A DNA stretch of 64,000 nucleotides, from positions 1-64,000 of the forward strand of contig CALHBF010000001.1 of the NCBI GenBank assembly GCA_937931205.1. Reading direction: 5' to 3'. The position numbers and the translations under genes are program-made. Under the pieces are notes generated by a model. The model had not been told where the DNA came from. It made no database searches and saw only the letters and a program-made list of their open reading frames with translations. Shown here one piece after another: positions 30,158 through 39,455 of the stretch (the stretch's first letter is position 1; every line of letters starts with the position of its first letter). The stretch comes from an uncultured Bacteriovoracaceae bacterium (GTDB lineage Bacteria; Bdellovibrionota; Bacteriovoracia; Bacteriovoracales; Bacteriovoracaceae).

Positions 30158-31051
30158 TCACTGAAGCTGATTTGTTTCTCTCTCAGGGGTTACGTTAACT
30201 GTTGAAATTCTTTCATGTGATCGATGCATAAAGCTCAAAATTTCTTCGGCAATCTCATCTGCATGAGTCCAAGGAATTCCATGACTACCATCCTCTATCA
30301 CTCTCAATTCTGCCGCTATTTTTTGGGCGAGAACTTCTCCGGTCACTTTGAAAGGAAGAATCTTATCAGCATCCCCTTGGATAATAAGAGAAGGAACATC
30401 GATCTTAGGTAAATCCTCTCTAAAATCACTCATCCAAGTGTCCACACATTTTAAGAAAGCGATAGGAGAAGAAACAGCGGCAAGATTAAAGTCGGCCCTA
30501 AGTTTTTCATCACTCAAGTCCTTATTACCAGTTAGTTTATCTAGGTTATAAAAGTTCTTCAAAAACTCGGAGATAAAAGCATAACGATCTTGCTTAATGG
30601 CCTCTTTAAATCCTTCCAAAACACTCTTCTCTACACCTTCAGGATTTTCTTTGGACTTGAGAATAAAAGGCGGAATTGGTGCGATAAATACCGATCGTGA
30701 CACTCTTCCTGAGCCATACATTGCTAGATATCTGGTGACCTCTCCCGTTCCCATCGAGTGCCCAACTAAGGTGACATCTGTTAGATTTAATTCAGTTAAC
30801 AGGCAATCCAGGTCTTGGGCAAAAGTGTCCCAGTCATAGCCTGTGCTGGGTGAACTTGAAAGACCGAATCCTCGTCTATCATAAGTTATCACCCGATATC
30901 CTTGATCAAGAAGTTTGGCTTCAATTTTTTCCCAAGCAAGTCCAGAGAAAGGATAGCCATGGATGAGCACAAGAATCTCACCATTCCCATGATCTTGATA
31001 ATGAACTTTTATATCTGATGAGTTTTCTTTTCCTACTTTAAGATATGGCAT
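30158..31051 (-). CDS. Alpha/beta hydrolase (non-heme chloroperoxidase-like)
   Basis: LIHGYPFSGLAWEKIE...RVITYDRRGFGLSS...VTLVGHSMGTGEVTRYLA. Confidence 0.9.
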   Translation of the reverse strand: MPYLKVGKENSSDIKVHYQDHGNGEILVLIHGYPFSGLAWEKIEAKLLDQGYRVITYDRRGFGLSSSPSTGYDWDTFAQDLDCLLTELNLTDVTLVGHSMGTGEVTRYLAMYGSGRVSRSVFIAPIPPFILKSKENPEGVEKSVLEGFKEAIKQDRYAFISEFLKNFYNLDKLTGNKDLSDEKLRADFNLAAVSSPIAFLKCVDTWMSDFREDLPKIDVPSLIIQGDADKILPFKVTGEVLAQKIAAELRVIEDGSHGIPWTHADEIAEEILSFMHRSHERISTVNVTPERETNQLQ

Positions 31052-31101
31052 ATCTGCTCCTTGGTTAAAAAGAAACCAAAAGCAAATAAGAAGCCAATCT
31101 C

Positions 31102-32532
31102 TTAAGTTCCGCAGAATGTTCGTTCAACTCTTTCTTGTTGTAGCGGTGGCAGAGAAAACTCTTTGTACTCTTCTCTCTCTTGAAATGGAGAATCAAGAAC
31201 AGTGAGAAGTTTTTTACAAAAAGACATATCACCTTGATAACTTAGTTCAATAGCTTTTTGAACAAGATGATTACGAGGAATATAGATTGGATTAATAGAA
31301 TCAAGATGTTCAACCGATTGAACTCTTTGCTTCCATTTGGTTACAAAAGAATCAAGTTCTTTTGTTTTAGGATAGAAGATGTTTGTATCATTATATAACG
31401 AAGGTAAGTTTCGAAAACTAAGAGTGAAGTCTAAAGACTCTTTTTCTAGATATTCTAAAAACTCTGTCACTATTAATGTATCTTCCTGAACAAATTCATT
31501 TATCCCTAATTTTCTGGCAAACTCCCTCGTTCGAAGTTCTGTAAAATTCTCAAGGAGAGGTATTAACTCTTGTTCAACTTTCTTAATGGCCTGACTTTCA
31601 TTCGCATCGATTAAAGGAAGCAAAGTATCTGCAAGTCTCAAGACATTCCATTGAATGATTGGCACTTGATTAAAAAATGAGTAACGACCTCTTTCATCGA
31701 TAGAAGAAAACACTTTATAGAACTTAAATTCATCCAAGAAAGCACAAGGTCCATAATCAATAGTAAAACCACCAAGAGCGCAATTATCAGTATTCATTAC
31801 TCCATGAATAAATCCGACACCACTCCACTTAGCAATCAACTCTCCCTGCCTCTGGGCAAAACTTTTTAAGAGGGCCATCGCTCTCTCTGCCATGGATGAG
31901 AGATTCAAATGTTCTGGGTAATGTCGCTCCAAAGTGTAGTTGAGAAGTTTCGTTATTGAGTCAATATCATTCTTAAAAGCAAAATATTGAAAAGTTCCAA
32001 CTCTTATATGACTAGGGGCCACTCGGGTAAAAATACCACCTGGCTCCTCACCAAATTGGCGATAGACTTCTTCTCCCGAGCGAAGAGCACATAAAGCGCG
32101 AGTTGTAGGAATGCCAAGACGATTCATCGCCTCACTCACAATATACTCTCTTATCACTGGCCCCAGAGCACTCAGTCCATCTCCCCTGCGGGAAAAAGGA
32201 GTCACTCCTGAACCTTTAAGCTGAATATCAAATCCTTTTAGCTCACCCAATAATAAGGCCCTACCATCACCTAATGAGGCAACAGGATGACCAAACTGAA
32301 AGCCTGCATAGGCCAGAGCAATAGGAGTTGATCCCTTTAAAAGGGTTTTACCTGAAAAGATAGAAGTCAGTTCTTCTGCTGAATAATTCTGATAAGGAAA
32401 TCCAAGTTCAAGGGCAAGCGACTCGTTAAAAAGCAAAAGACTTGCTTCGGGAAAAGAAGCTGCCTGCACCCGCTGATAAAAGACAGGAGGTAACTTTAAA
32501 TATGAACTTTCTAAATCAATTTCTTTACTCAT
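31102..32532 (-). CDS. selO: SelO/YdiU family protein adenylyltransferase
   Basis: YAGFQFGHPVASLGDGRALLLGELKG...GVMNTDNCALGGFTIDYGPCAFLDEF. Confidence 0.93.
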   Translation of the reverse strand: MSKEIDLESSYLKLPPVFYQRVQAASFPEASLLLFNESLALELGFPYQNYSAEELTSIFSGKTLLKGSTPIALAYAGFQFGHPVASLGDGRALLLGELKGFDIQLKGSGVTPFSRRGDGLSALGPVIREYIVSEAMNRLGIPTTRALCALRSGEEVYRQFGEEPGGIFTRVAPSHIRVGTFQYFAFKNDIDSITKLLNYTLERHYPEHLNLSSMAERAMALLKSFAQRQGELIAKWSGVGFIHGVMNTDNCALGGFTIDYGPCAFLDEFKFYKVFSSIDERGRYSFFNQVPIIQWNVLRLADTLLPLIDANESQAIKKVEQELIPLLENFTELRTREFARKLGINEFVQEDTLIVTEFLEYLEKESLDFTLSFRNLPSLYNDTNIFYPKTKELDSFVTKWKQRVQSVEHLDSINPIYIPRNHLVQKAIELSYQGDMSFCKKLLTVLDSPFQEREEYKEFSLPPLQQERVERTFCGT

Positions 32533-32539
32533 CTCAAAC

Positions 32540-34777
32540 TCAAAGCCTCAGCAAGCGAAGTGAATTGAGGATCACTAAAAGCGCTGCACCAGTATCTGCG
32601 GCCACTGCAAGCCACAGGTGTGAATAACCCATAAAGGTTAAAACAAAAAAGATAAGTTTGGTAATTAAAGCAAAAGCAATATTGAACTTAATCACCTGTA
32701 GTGTTCTTCTTCCTGATTCAATGGCCACCGCAACCTGTTTTAAATCATCAGTCATCAGTGTTACATCTGCCGTTTCAATCGCTGTATCAGAACCAACGAA
32801 CCCCATTGCTATACCTAAGCTGGATTTGGCCATGGCCGGAGCATCATTAATCCCATCTCCAATCATTCCTACCGTTTTATAAGTTTGATTAAGCTTCTCG
32901 ATATGCTTCACCTTATCTTCAGGCAATAGATCTCCATAAGCTTCATCAAGTGGCAATGTTTGAGCAATAGCAGAAACAGTTTTTTGATTGTCTCCACTTA
33001 AAAGTACCAAACGCTCAAGACCAATTGCTTTTAAATTTAGAAGAGCATCTTTAGTTTCTGCTCTGACTTTATCACCCAAAGCAATCACTCCCATAATCTC
33101 CCCTTGGCATGATCCATGAGGCTTATGGCCGACAACGACAACTGATAATGATTTCTCTTCCAACTGTTTTAATGTTTCTTCAAGTGCAGGCGTACAGATA
33201 CCTACATCATGGGCAAAACGATGATTCCCTAAGAGATAAGTATGTCCTTCAATGATTCCTTCCACTCCACGGCCTGAGACGTTAACAAATCGATCTACAG
33301 CAAGTGTCTGAATATTTAAATTGTGGGCCATATCGACAACAGCCCGTGCAATAGGATGAGTGGAATGGGACTCTAATGCTTTAGCTATTTTTAGAGTATC
33401 TTCTTTTGTAAATTGGCCAAAAAGAATAACTTCTTCAACAGTAAGCTTCCCTTCTGTGAGCGTACCTGTCTTATCAACAGCAAGTGCCTTCATCTTACCT
33501 AGCACTTCAAGAATTGCTCCACCTTTAACTAAAACCCCTCTACGGGCCAGAGCGGTTAGACTGGAAACAATTGATACAGGAGTTGAGATTACCAGAGCGC
33601 ATGGACAAGCAATAACGAGCAACACCAGTGCTTTATAAAGCCAATCAGACCAGACTCCACCAAACATCAGTGGTGGGATAAGAAAAGTAAGAAGAGCAAG
33701 AATCATTACTACCGGAGTATAAATTTCAGCGAAACGATCAACAAACTTCTGACTGACTGCTCGTTGACTCTGGGCTTCTTCTACTAACTTAATGACTTGA
33801 GAAATTTTAGTATCGCTAAAAGCTTTTGAAACTCTGATATCAAGAGTTCCTTCTTGATTGATGGTTCCAGCATAAACGTTCTCCCCCTCCACTTTTAATA
33901 CAGGAACAGACTCACCAGTTAGTGGCGCTTGGTTCACTGAAGATGAACCTTTTTTTACAACTCCATCTACTGGAATAACTTCACCCGCTTTTACACGGAT
34001 TAATTCACCAAGGGCGACAGTGTTTACATCTATTTCAGATGTTGTTCCATCAGCATGAATACGCTGGGCCTTTTGCGGAGTTATTTTTAACAACTCTCCG
34101 ATAGCTCGACGAGCTCTCTGCACACTCAGACTCTCGAGTAATTCAGAAAGAGAAAAGAGAAAAACCACTGCTGCTGCTTCTGAGTATTCTTGAATTGCGA
34201 TCGCACCAATCACTGCAAGAGTCATCAATACGTTCATATCAAGAGCGCCTCTTTTTAAAGCACCCCAGGCCTTAGGGAAAACGAGACTTCCCCCAAAGAG
34301 AATAGAAAGGAAAAAGAGAACTCCTTCCACTAAATCATTTTTTATTGTCCAATGTAAGGCCAGACCAATGGTGAGAAAAACTCCTGAAGCCGCTACAATG
34401 AGAATTCTTTTTAGATTAGGATTTTTTGGTGCTGACTCATCACTGGCAATGACTTTCACTACAGTTGTTTCAATTCTTTTTTTGATCAATTCTTTATCAA
34501 CAGCTTGAGTGTGAATAACCTCAACTGTCGAAGACATCAAATTGGCCTGAATTTTAATAATTCCCTCAAGTTTTAGTGCGTCGGATATGGCACGAATCTC
34601 ATCAGCGCAATCCATATTCATCACCTTAAAACTAGTCAAAACCTCATCGTGACGAGCTTTTAAAGATTCCTTAGGGGTCTCAACGGCCTCATGAGAGTGA
34701 TCATGACCACAACAATGGGAATGTTCATGACTTTTTTGGATTTTACTGAAAACGGGTTGTTTAGATTCTGTACTCAT
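32540..34777 (-). CDS. Heavy metal P1B-type ATPase (Cd/Zn/Pb-type)
   Basis: VIACPCALVISTP, DKTGTLTEG, GDGINDAPAMA; His-rich N-terminus HEHSHCCGHDHSHE; likely start MSTESKQ. Confidence 0.93.
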   Translation of the reverse strand: MSTESKQPVFSKIQKSHEHSHCCGHDHSHEAVETPKESLKARHDEVLTSFKVMNMDCADEIRAISDALKLEGIIKIQANLMSSTVEVIHTQAVDKELIKKRIETTVVKVIASDESAPKNPNLKRILIVAASGVFLTIGLALHWTIKNDLVEGVLFFLSILFGGSLVFPKAWGALKRGALDMNVLMTLAVIGAIAIQEYSEAAAVVFLFSLSELLESLSVQRARRAIGELLKITPQKAQRIHADGTTSEIDVNTVALGELIRVKAGEVIPVDGVVKKGSSSVNQAPLTGESVPVLKVEGENVYAGTINQEGTLDIRVSKAFSDTKISQVIKLVEEAQSQRAVSQKFVDRFAEIYTPVVMILALLTFLIPPLMFGGVWSDWLYKALVLLVIACPCALVISTPVSIVSSLTALARRGVLVKGGAILEVLGKMKALAVDKTGTLTEGKLTVEEVILFGQFTKEDTLKIAKALESHSTHPIARAVVDMAHNLNIQTLAVDRFVNVSGRGVEGIIEGHTYLLGNHRFAHDVGICTPALEETLKQLEEKSLSVVVVGHKPHGSCQGEIMGVIALGDKVRAETKDALLNLKAIGLERLVLLSGDNQKTVSAIAQTLPLDEAYGDLLPEDKVKHIEKLNQTYKTVGMIGDGINDAPAMAKSSLGIAMGFVGSDTAIETADVTLMTDDLKQVAVAIESGRRTLQVIKFNIAFALITKLIFFVLTFMGYSHLWLAVAADTGAALLVILNSLRLLRL

Positions 34778-34801
34778 AGACTTATCCTTCTTTCTTACTA
34801 T

Positions 34802-34832
34802 ATAATAAAGCCTGTAGTACATACAGGGTCAA
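34802..34832 (-). promoter_or_regulatory. MerR-type operator/promoter of the P-type ATPase
   Basis: Minus strand TTGACC-19 bp-TATTAT with CCTGTA-tgtac-TACAGG dyad in the long spacer, as in Zn/Cd/Pb MerR-family promoters. Confidence 0.8.
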
Positions 34833-34842
34833 GTGAGGATTT

Positions 34843-35265
34843 ATGCTCAGAAACCAAGTCGCTAAACACCTAGGAATTGATAGTGAAACTCTTCGTTATT
34901 ACGAAAACGAGCAAATGATCACTAAACCTAAAAGACTTGAAAATGGGTACCGCTACTACAATGAAGAGAACCTTGCCGAAATTAAGTTTATCCTCCACTG
35001 CCGATCTTTGGGCATTGGTTTAGAAGAAATCAAAATCTTAAAAGATATTCAAAATGATTCAATCGATTGCCGTCAGGCAAAAGATATTATTGAAGACAAT
35101 ATTGTTTTGATTGAAAAGAAGATGAAAGAACTCAAAAAACTCAAAGGTCAGTTAAAACAACTCTCTGAATCTTGTGATAGACCAAGTTCTGCTAAAGACT
35201 GTGCTATTGTACAATCACTAAATCGAGCTTCCCAGGGAGAATCATGCGCTTGTCATGATCACTAG
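34843..35265 (+). CDS. MerR family metal-responsive regulator (ZntR/CadR/PbrR-like)
   Basis: LRNQVAKHLGIDSETLRYYENEQMITKPKRLENGYRYY; C-terminal Cys cluster CDRPSSAKDC...CACHDH. Confidence 0.92.
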   Translation: MLRNQVAKHLGIDSETLRYYENEQMITKPKRLENGYRYYNEENLAEIKFILHCRSLGIGLEEIKILKDIQNDSIDCRQAKDIIEDNIVLIEKKMKELKKLKGQLKQLSESCDRPSSAKDCAIVQSLNRASQGESCACHDH

Positions 35266-35810
35266 TAGTAATTACTTGCCCCCATATTCACACATCTCTC
35301 CCACATCTGATAAGCACCTTTGCTAAAATAACGAACTGCCCTTAGTTTTTCTAGATCTTGATTCGATGGACATGGTGGAGGAGTAATATCTCTTTCAGTG
35401 ATCTTATCTCTTTGAGGTCTCGGAGCTGAATTCCAGCCCATGAGAACATTCATGCGATTGATAACAGCATTTCTGGCAGCATTGATCTCTTCACATTTTT
35501 TAGTTCTTGCAGGATCTTTTTTATCACCAGGACCAGGGGTACAGCGAATAGTATAGATCTTATAATCGTAGGCCACTTTTTTAAGCTCAACTTCTAACTT
35601 CTTACTTAGATCCGATAGAGCATTGGCCTCTTCTAAAACCTTTCTCTGATGAGCATCATAGGCATCATTGATACACTTCTTTCTTATTTCATCAGCATCA
35701 GTAAGCATTCTTCCCAACAATCCTGGACGCTCACCACACTGGGAAACATCCGGCTTACTGGCAAAGAGAAGAGAGGAATATAAGAACAAAAATGTGATAA
35801 AAATTCTCAT
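35262..35810 (-). CDS. Hypothetical secreted protein
   Basis: Signal peptide MRIFITFLFLYSSLLFASK; Cys-containing mature region. Confidence 0.65.
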   Translation of the reverse strand: MRIFITFLFLYSSLLFASKPDVSQCGERPGLLGRMLTDADEIRKKCINDAYDAHQRKVLEEANALSDLSKKLEVELKKVAYDYKIYTIRCTPGPGDKKDPARTKKCEEINAARNAVINRMNVLMGWNSAPRPQRDKITERDITPPPCPSNQDLEKLRAVRYFSKGAYQMWERCVNMGASNYY

Positions 35811-35848
35811 ACACCAATCATATCCCAATCCTAAAAACTTACAAATGA

Positions 35849-36931
35849 TTAGCTGGGACGCTCAATTCTGCCATCTGGGTACTTAGCAAACCTCTCGATT
35901 TTAGGTCCATGGATCATATCATTACGTTGCCATTTCCAGCCGCCAAATTGAGTTTTTTGATAATCCTCAATCGTTTTCATGATTTCCTCACGGGTATTCA
36001 TCACAAAGGGCCCATATTGAACCACTGGTTCGGCTATTGGACGACCTTCGAGAATCAAAAACTCAGCTTCTCCTTTGGCGACAACTTTTAACTCTTCATT
36101 GGGTTCGAGGAAAAGACTCTTCTTAGGAAGAACTTCCTGCCCATTAATCGTCACAGCAGCCCCTTCAAAAAGATAGAGGGAGCGATTGGTACCAGTTCTT
36201 TTAGGGTACACAAATTCGCCATTGGCCTTAAGCTTAACCAGTAAGATATTAACTTGGTTACCTGGATCAGATGCCCAGCTATCCTTAGGTGCTTCAAAAT
36301 ATTTTTGACCAGCAAATTCTCCGCTGATAAGGCTTACTTCATACTGATCTTTTACAATTTTTGGAATTTTATTACTCCAAAGCATTTTAAAATCAGCTGT
36401 AACCATTTTACTTTTTTTCGGCAAATTCAACCAAACTTGAAATAGCTCTAGAGTATTCTCTTTATCCTGATGAAGAAGTGGAAACATCTCAGAGTGTTGA
36501 ACACCCGATCCCGCCGTCATCCACTGCACATCCCCTTCCCCATATCTGCCGGCAGCTCCCATCGAATCAGCATGGTCGGCAAAACCGCGTCTTACAATGG
36601 TGATCGTTTCAAAACCTCGATGAGGATGAACGGGAAAACCAGGAATTTCTTTTCCATGATAAATTCTGAAGCCATCTTTGGCTTCAAAGTCTGATCCCAT
36701 ATTTCTGCCGGCAAAATGCCTGGCCTCTAATCCTAACTTTGCATTACCTGCGGGGTAATGATCAAAATGATGTGCGCAAAAAAGAAAAGGGTCTTGAGTT
36801 GGCCAATGAAGGTCAATCGGCTGAATTGATTTAATCATAGTGACTTCCTTTCTAAAGGGAATAAAGGTTTGTGCCCAAGAAGCTAAGGGGATGAAGGTCA
36901 AAAACTTTAAAAGGGTGCGTCTCTTCATCAT
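35849..36931 (-). CDS. Pirin family protein with putative Tat-like signal
   Basis: FPVHPHRGFETITIVRRGFADHADSMGAAGRYGEGDVQWMTAGSGVQHSEMFP; N-term MMKRRTLLKFLTFIPLASWA. Confidence 0.88.
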   Translation of the reverse strand: MMKRRTLLKFLTFIPLASWAQTFIPFRKEVTMIKSIQPIDLHWPTQDPFLFCAHHFDHYPAGNAKLGLEARHFAGRNMGSDFEAKDGFRIYHGKEIPGFPVHPHRGFETITIVRRGFADHADSMGAAGRYGEGDVQWMTAGSGVQHSEMFPLLHQDKENTLELFQVWLNLPKKSKMVTADFKMLWSNKIPKIVKDQYEVSLISGEFAGQKYFEAPKDSWASDPGNQVNILLVKLKANGEFVYPKRTGTNRSLYLFEGAAVTINGQEVLPKKSLFLEPNEELKVVAKGEAEFLILEGRPIAEPVVQYGPFVMNTREEIMKTIEDYQKTQFGGWKWQRNDMIHGPKIERFAKYPDGRIERPS

Positions 36932-37053
36932 TTGATGATAATGCGAAAAGGTTCATAAAGAAAAAGAATAAGAGTAGTTATTCCAATCATCATGATTGAT
37001 TAAACTTGTCACAAGGCTGGATCAACCCAAAATTTAGGAGTAGTATCCACTTC

Positions 37054-38448
37054 ATGACGAGCACGGGACCTAATAAAACATTGCTCTGGTTAGTGGCCAT
37101 CGGTTTCTTTATGGAAACCCTTGATTCAACTATTGTAAACACCGCACTCTCAACTATGGCCGGTGATTTAGGAGTATCTCCTTTTTCGATGCAGTTTGTT
37201 GTCATCGGATATGCTTTAACCCTTGCTGTACTTATTCCCGCATCAGGTTGGCTTACAGATCGTTTTGGAACGAGAAGAGTTTATCTTGGTGCTATTATTC
37301 TCTTCACTTTAAGCTCCCTTCTCTGTGCCATTGCTCCCAATCTTTCTTTCCTCATTTTTGCACGAATTCTTCAAGGTATTGGAGGATCGATGCTGTTGCC
37401 TGTAGGAAGGCTTGCGGTTCTCCGTGCCTTTCCAGGAAATCAATATCTGCCAGCATTAAGTTTTGTCACAATGCCTGCTTTAATTGGCCCGCTCATTGGA
37501 CCAACTCTTGGTGGGTGGATTGTTGAGCACTGGTCGTGGCACTGGATTTTTCTTATCAATCTTCCCATCGGAATTGTAGGAACCTATGCGACTTACAAGG
37601 CCATGCCTCAAGATGACTTTGTGGTAAAAAGAAAATTTGATCTATTAGGTTTTGTGCAGCTGGGTCTTTTCATGGTCTGCATTTCTGTGGCCTTTGACGC
37701 CATTTCAGGCGGCCATGTTTCACAAGGAGTCATTCTTTTTCTTTTTGTCTTTGGATTTGCCGCCCTCGCTTCTTACGTACTGCGAGCATTAAAAGTTAAA
37801 GAATCTCTTCTCTCCCTTGAACTTTTTAATACACGTACATACCGCATAGGGATTATCGGAAACCTTTTTGCCAGAATGGGAACTAGTGGAATGCCGTTCC
37901 TCCTTCCGCTCTTCTTACAAACCAGTTTAGACTACTCTCCCTTTGAAGCAGGACTTGCTATGCTTCCCATCGCAGTAGCGGCCATCCTTGCAAAAAAGAT
38001 GGTACTTCCTCTTGTTATGCATTTCGGTTACAAAAAGTTTTTGATGGGAAATACCATTCTTGTTGGATTGATGATTACCAGCTTTAGCTTTACCAGTAAT
38101 CTTGAAAATGAATGGGTTCGTATCATTCAGTTCTTTGTCTTCGGGGCCTTTAATTCAATGCAATTTACAGCAATGAATACTCTGACCATGAAAGATCTTG
38201 AAAAAAAATTATCTGGTCATGGCAATACTATGTTCTCGATGGTGCAAATGTTAAGTATGAGTTTTTCAGTTGCCGCTGCTAGCTCACTCCTTTCACAATT
38301 CCTTCTTAATCACGAGAATCTGCGTGCCTTCCACATGACATTTCTTTGTATGGGTGCTCTTACCTGTACTTCTGCATGGATTTTTGCTCAGCTTGAAAAC
38401 AGAGAAAAAGTGCAACAACTTGATGCCAAGCAGGCCATTGAAGGTTAA
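37054..38448 (+). CDS. MFS transporter, DHA2-type multidrug efflux
   Basis: GFFMETLDSTIVNTALSTMAGDLG...PASGWLTDRFGTRRVY; many TM segments. Confidence 0.93.
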   Translation: MTSTGPNKTLLWLVAIGFFMETLDSTIVNTALSTMAGDLGVSPFSMQFVVIGYALTLAVLIPASGWLTDRFGTRRVYLGAIILFTLSSLLCAIAPNLSFLIFARILQGIGGSMLLPVGRLAVLRAFPGNQYLPALSFVTMPALIGPLIGPTLGGWIVEHWSWHWIFLINLPIGIVGTYATYKAMPQDDFVVKRKFDLLGFVQLGLFMVCISVAFDAISGGHVSQGVILFLFVFGFAALASYVLRALKVKESLLSLELFNTRTYRIGIIGNLFARMGTSGMPFLLPLFLQTSLDYSPFEAGLAMLPIAVAAILAKKMVLPLVMHFGYKKFLMGNTILVGLMITSFSFTSNLENEWVRIIQFFVFGAFNSMQFTAMNTLTMKDLEKKLSGHGNTMFSMVQMLSMSFSVAAASSLLSQFLLNHENLRAFHMTFLCMGALTCTSAWIFAQLENREKVQQLDAKQAIEG

Positions 38449-38909
38449 TTGAGATTTTTTTCCATTAAAAAGTTATTGAAAGAAATATTATCGATAAAGA
38501 CAGTCTGCTCTTGCACTATTTTAAAACCAAGGCCCAGAAAAAATGGCTTTGCAGTGATGCTGGCAGCAACACTTAATTTTAAAATACCTTTGTCCCGTGC
38601 CGCTAGCTCCAGCGTCTGATATAGCTTTTTCCCAATACCTTTACCAATAGAACCAGAAGTACAGTAAAAACGATCAATATAACCATTGTTCGTTAGCTCG
38701 CAAAAGCCGAGTATTTCATCTTGCTCCTCTGCAATCCAAACCATCTTCTTTTCAAAACTTTTATCCCAATGTGCTTCAACCCGCTTTCGACTTCCCCAGA
38801 TTGAAACTTGTTCAAGTGTGTAGTCTTGGATATTGACCTCTTTAATCGTTGTACAGAAGAGATCCAAAAGTTTTTTACTATCTTGTTCAGAGTATTTTCT
38901 AATGATCAT
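38445..38909 (-). CDS. GNAT family N-acetyltransferase
   Basis: FYCTSGSIGKGIGKKLYQTLELAARDKGI. Confidence 0.88.
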   Translation of the reverse strand: MIIRKYSEQDSKKLLDLFCTTIKEVNIQDYTLEQVSIWGSRKRVEAHWDKSFEKKMVWIAEEQDEILGFCELTNNGYIDRFYCTSGSIGKGIGKKLYQTLELAARDKGILKLSVAASITAKPFFLGLGFKIVQEQTVFIDNISFNNFLMEKNLN

Positions 38910-38911
38910 AT

Positions 38912-39445
38912 TTAAAAAGAGGAATTAGGACCTTTTAAAAATTCAATCTCTTCTTGCGTCGATTGCCTGCCAAGAATCTCATTACGATGAGGGTATCGCC
39001 CAAATTTTTTGATGATATTAAAATGAGCATGCTCGAAGTCTAGATTTCCTTCCAGACCCTTTTGTGAAAAGAGGCGAACCGCTTCTTCATGAATAATAGT
39101 TGATTCACTATGCATGTAAGGCATATATAAAAAGGCTTTTTTCTCTGGTGGCAAAAGCTTATCTGCCCCACTAAGAACTGCTTCCTGAGCTAGAATTAAA
39201 GCAAGACCATCAAAGGAAAATGAATCAGGCTTACCTCGATAGATATTTCGTGAGAACTGATCAAGAACAATAACTTCAGCAAGTCTTCCCTCAGCGCTAC
39301 TTCTCCAATGAAAAAGTTCGCCTCGAGCGGCGGCCTGATGCACTCTCAAGAATCTTTTTTCAATCAACCTGTCTAAGTCATCACTTTTTTTCCACCAGTC
39401 ATCAGGAGTTAATTCTGAGAACCAAAAATTAAGAACTTCATTCAT
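38912..39445 (-). CDS. DUF924 family protein
   Basis: LNFWFSELTPDDWWKKSDDLDRLIEKRF...VIVLDQFSRNIYRG...FLYMPYMHSE. Confidence 0.9.
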   Translation of the reverse strand: MNEVLNFWFSELTPDDWWKKSDDLDRLIEKRFLRVHQAAARGELFHWRSSAEGRLAEVIVLDQFSRNIYRGKPDSFSFDGLALILAQEAVLSGADKLLPPEKKAFLYMPYMHSESTIIHEEAVRLFSQKGLEGNLDFEHAHFNIIKKFGRYPHRNEILGRQSTQEEIEFLKGPNSSF

Positions 39446-39455
39446 TCGATACTCC

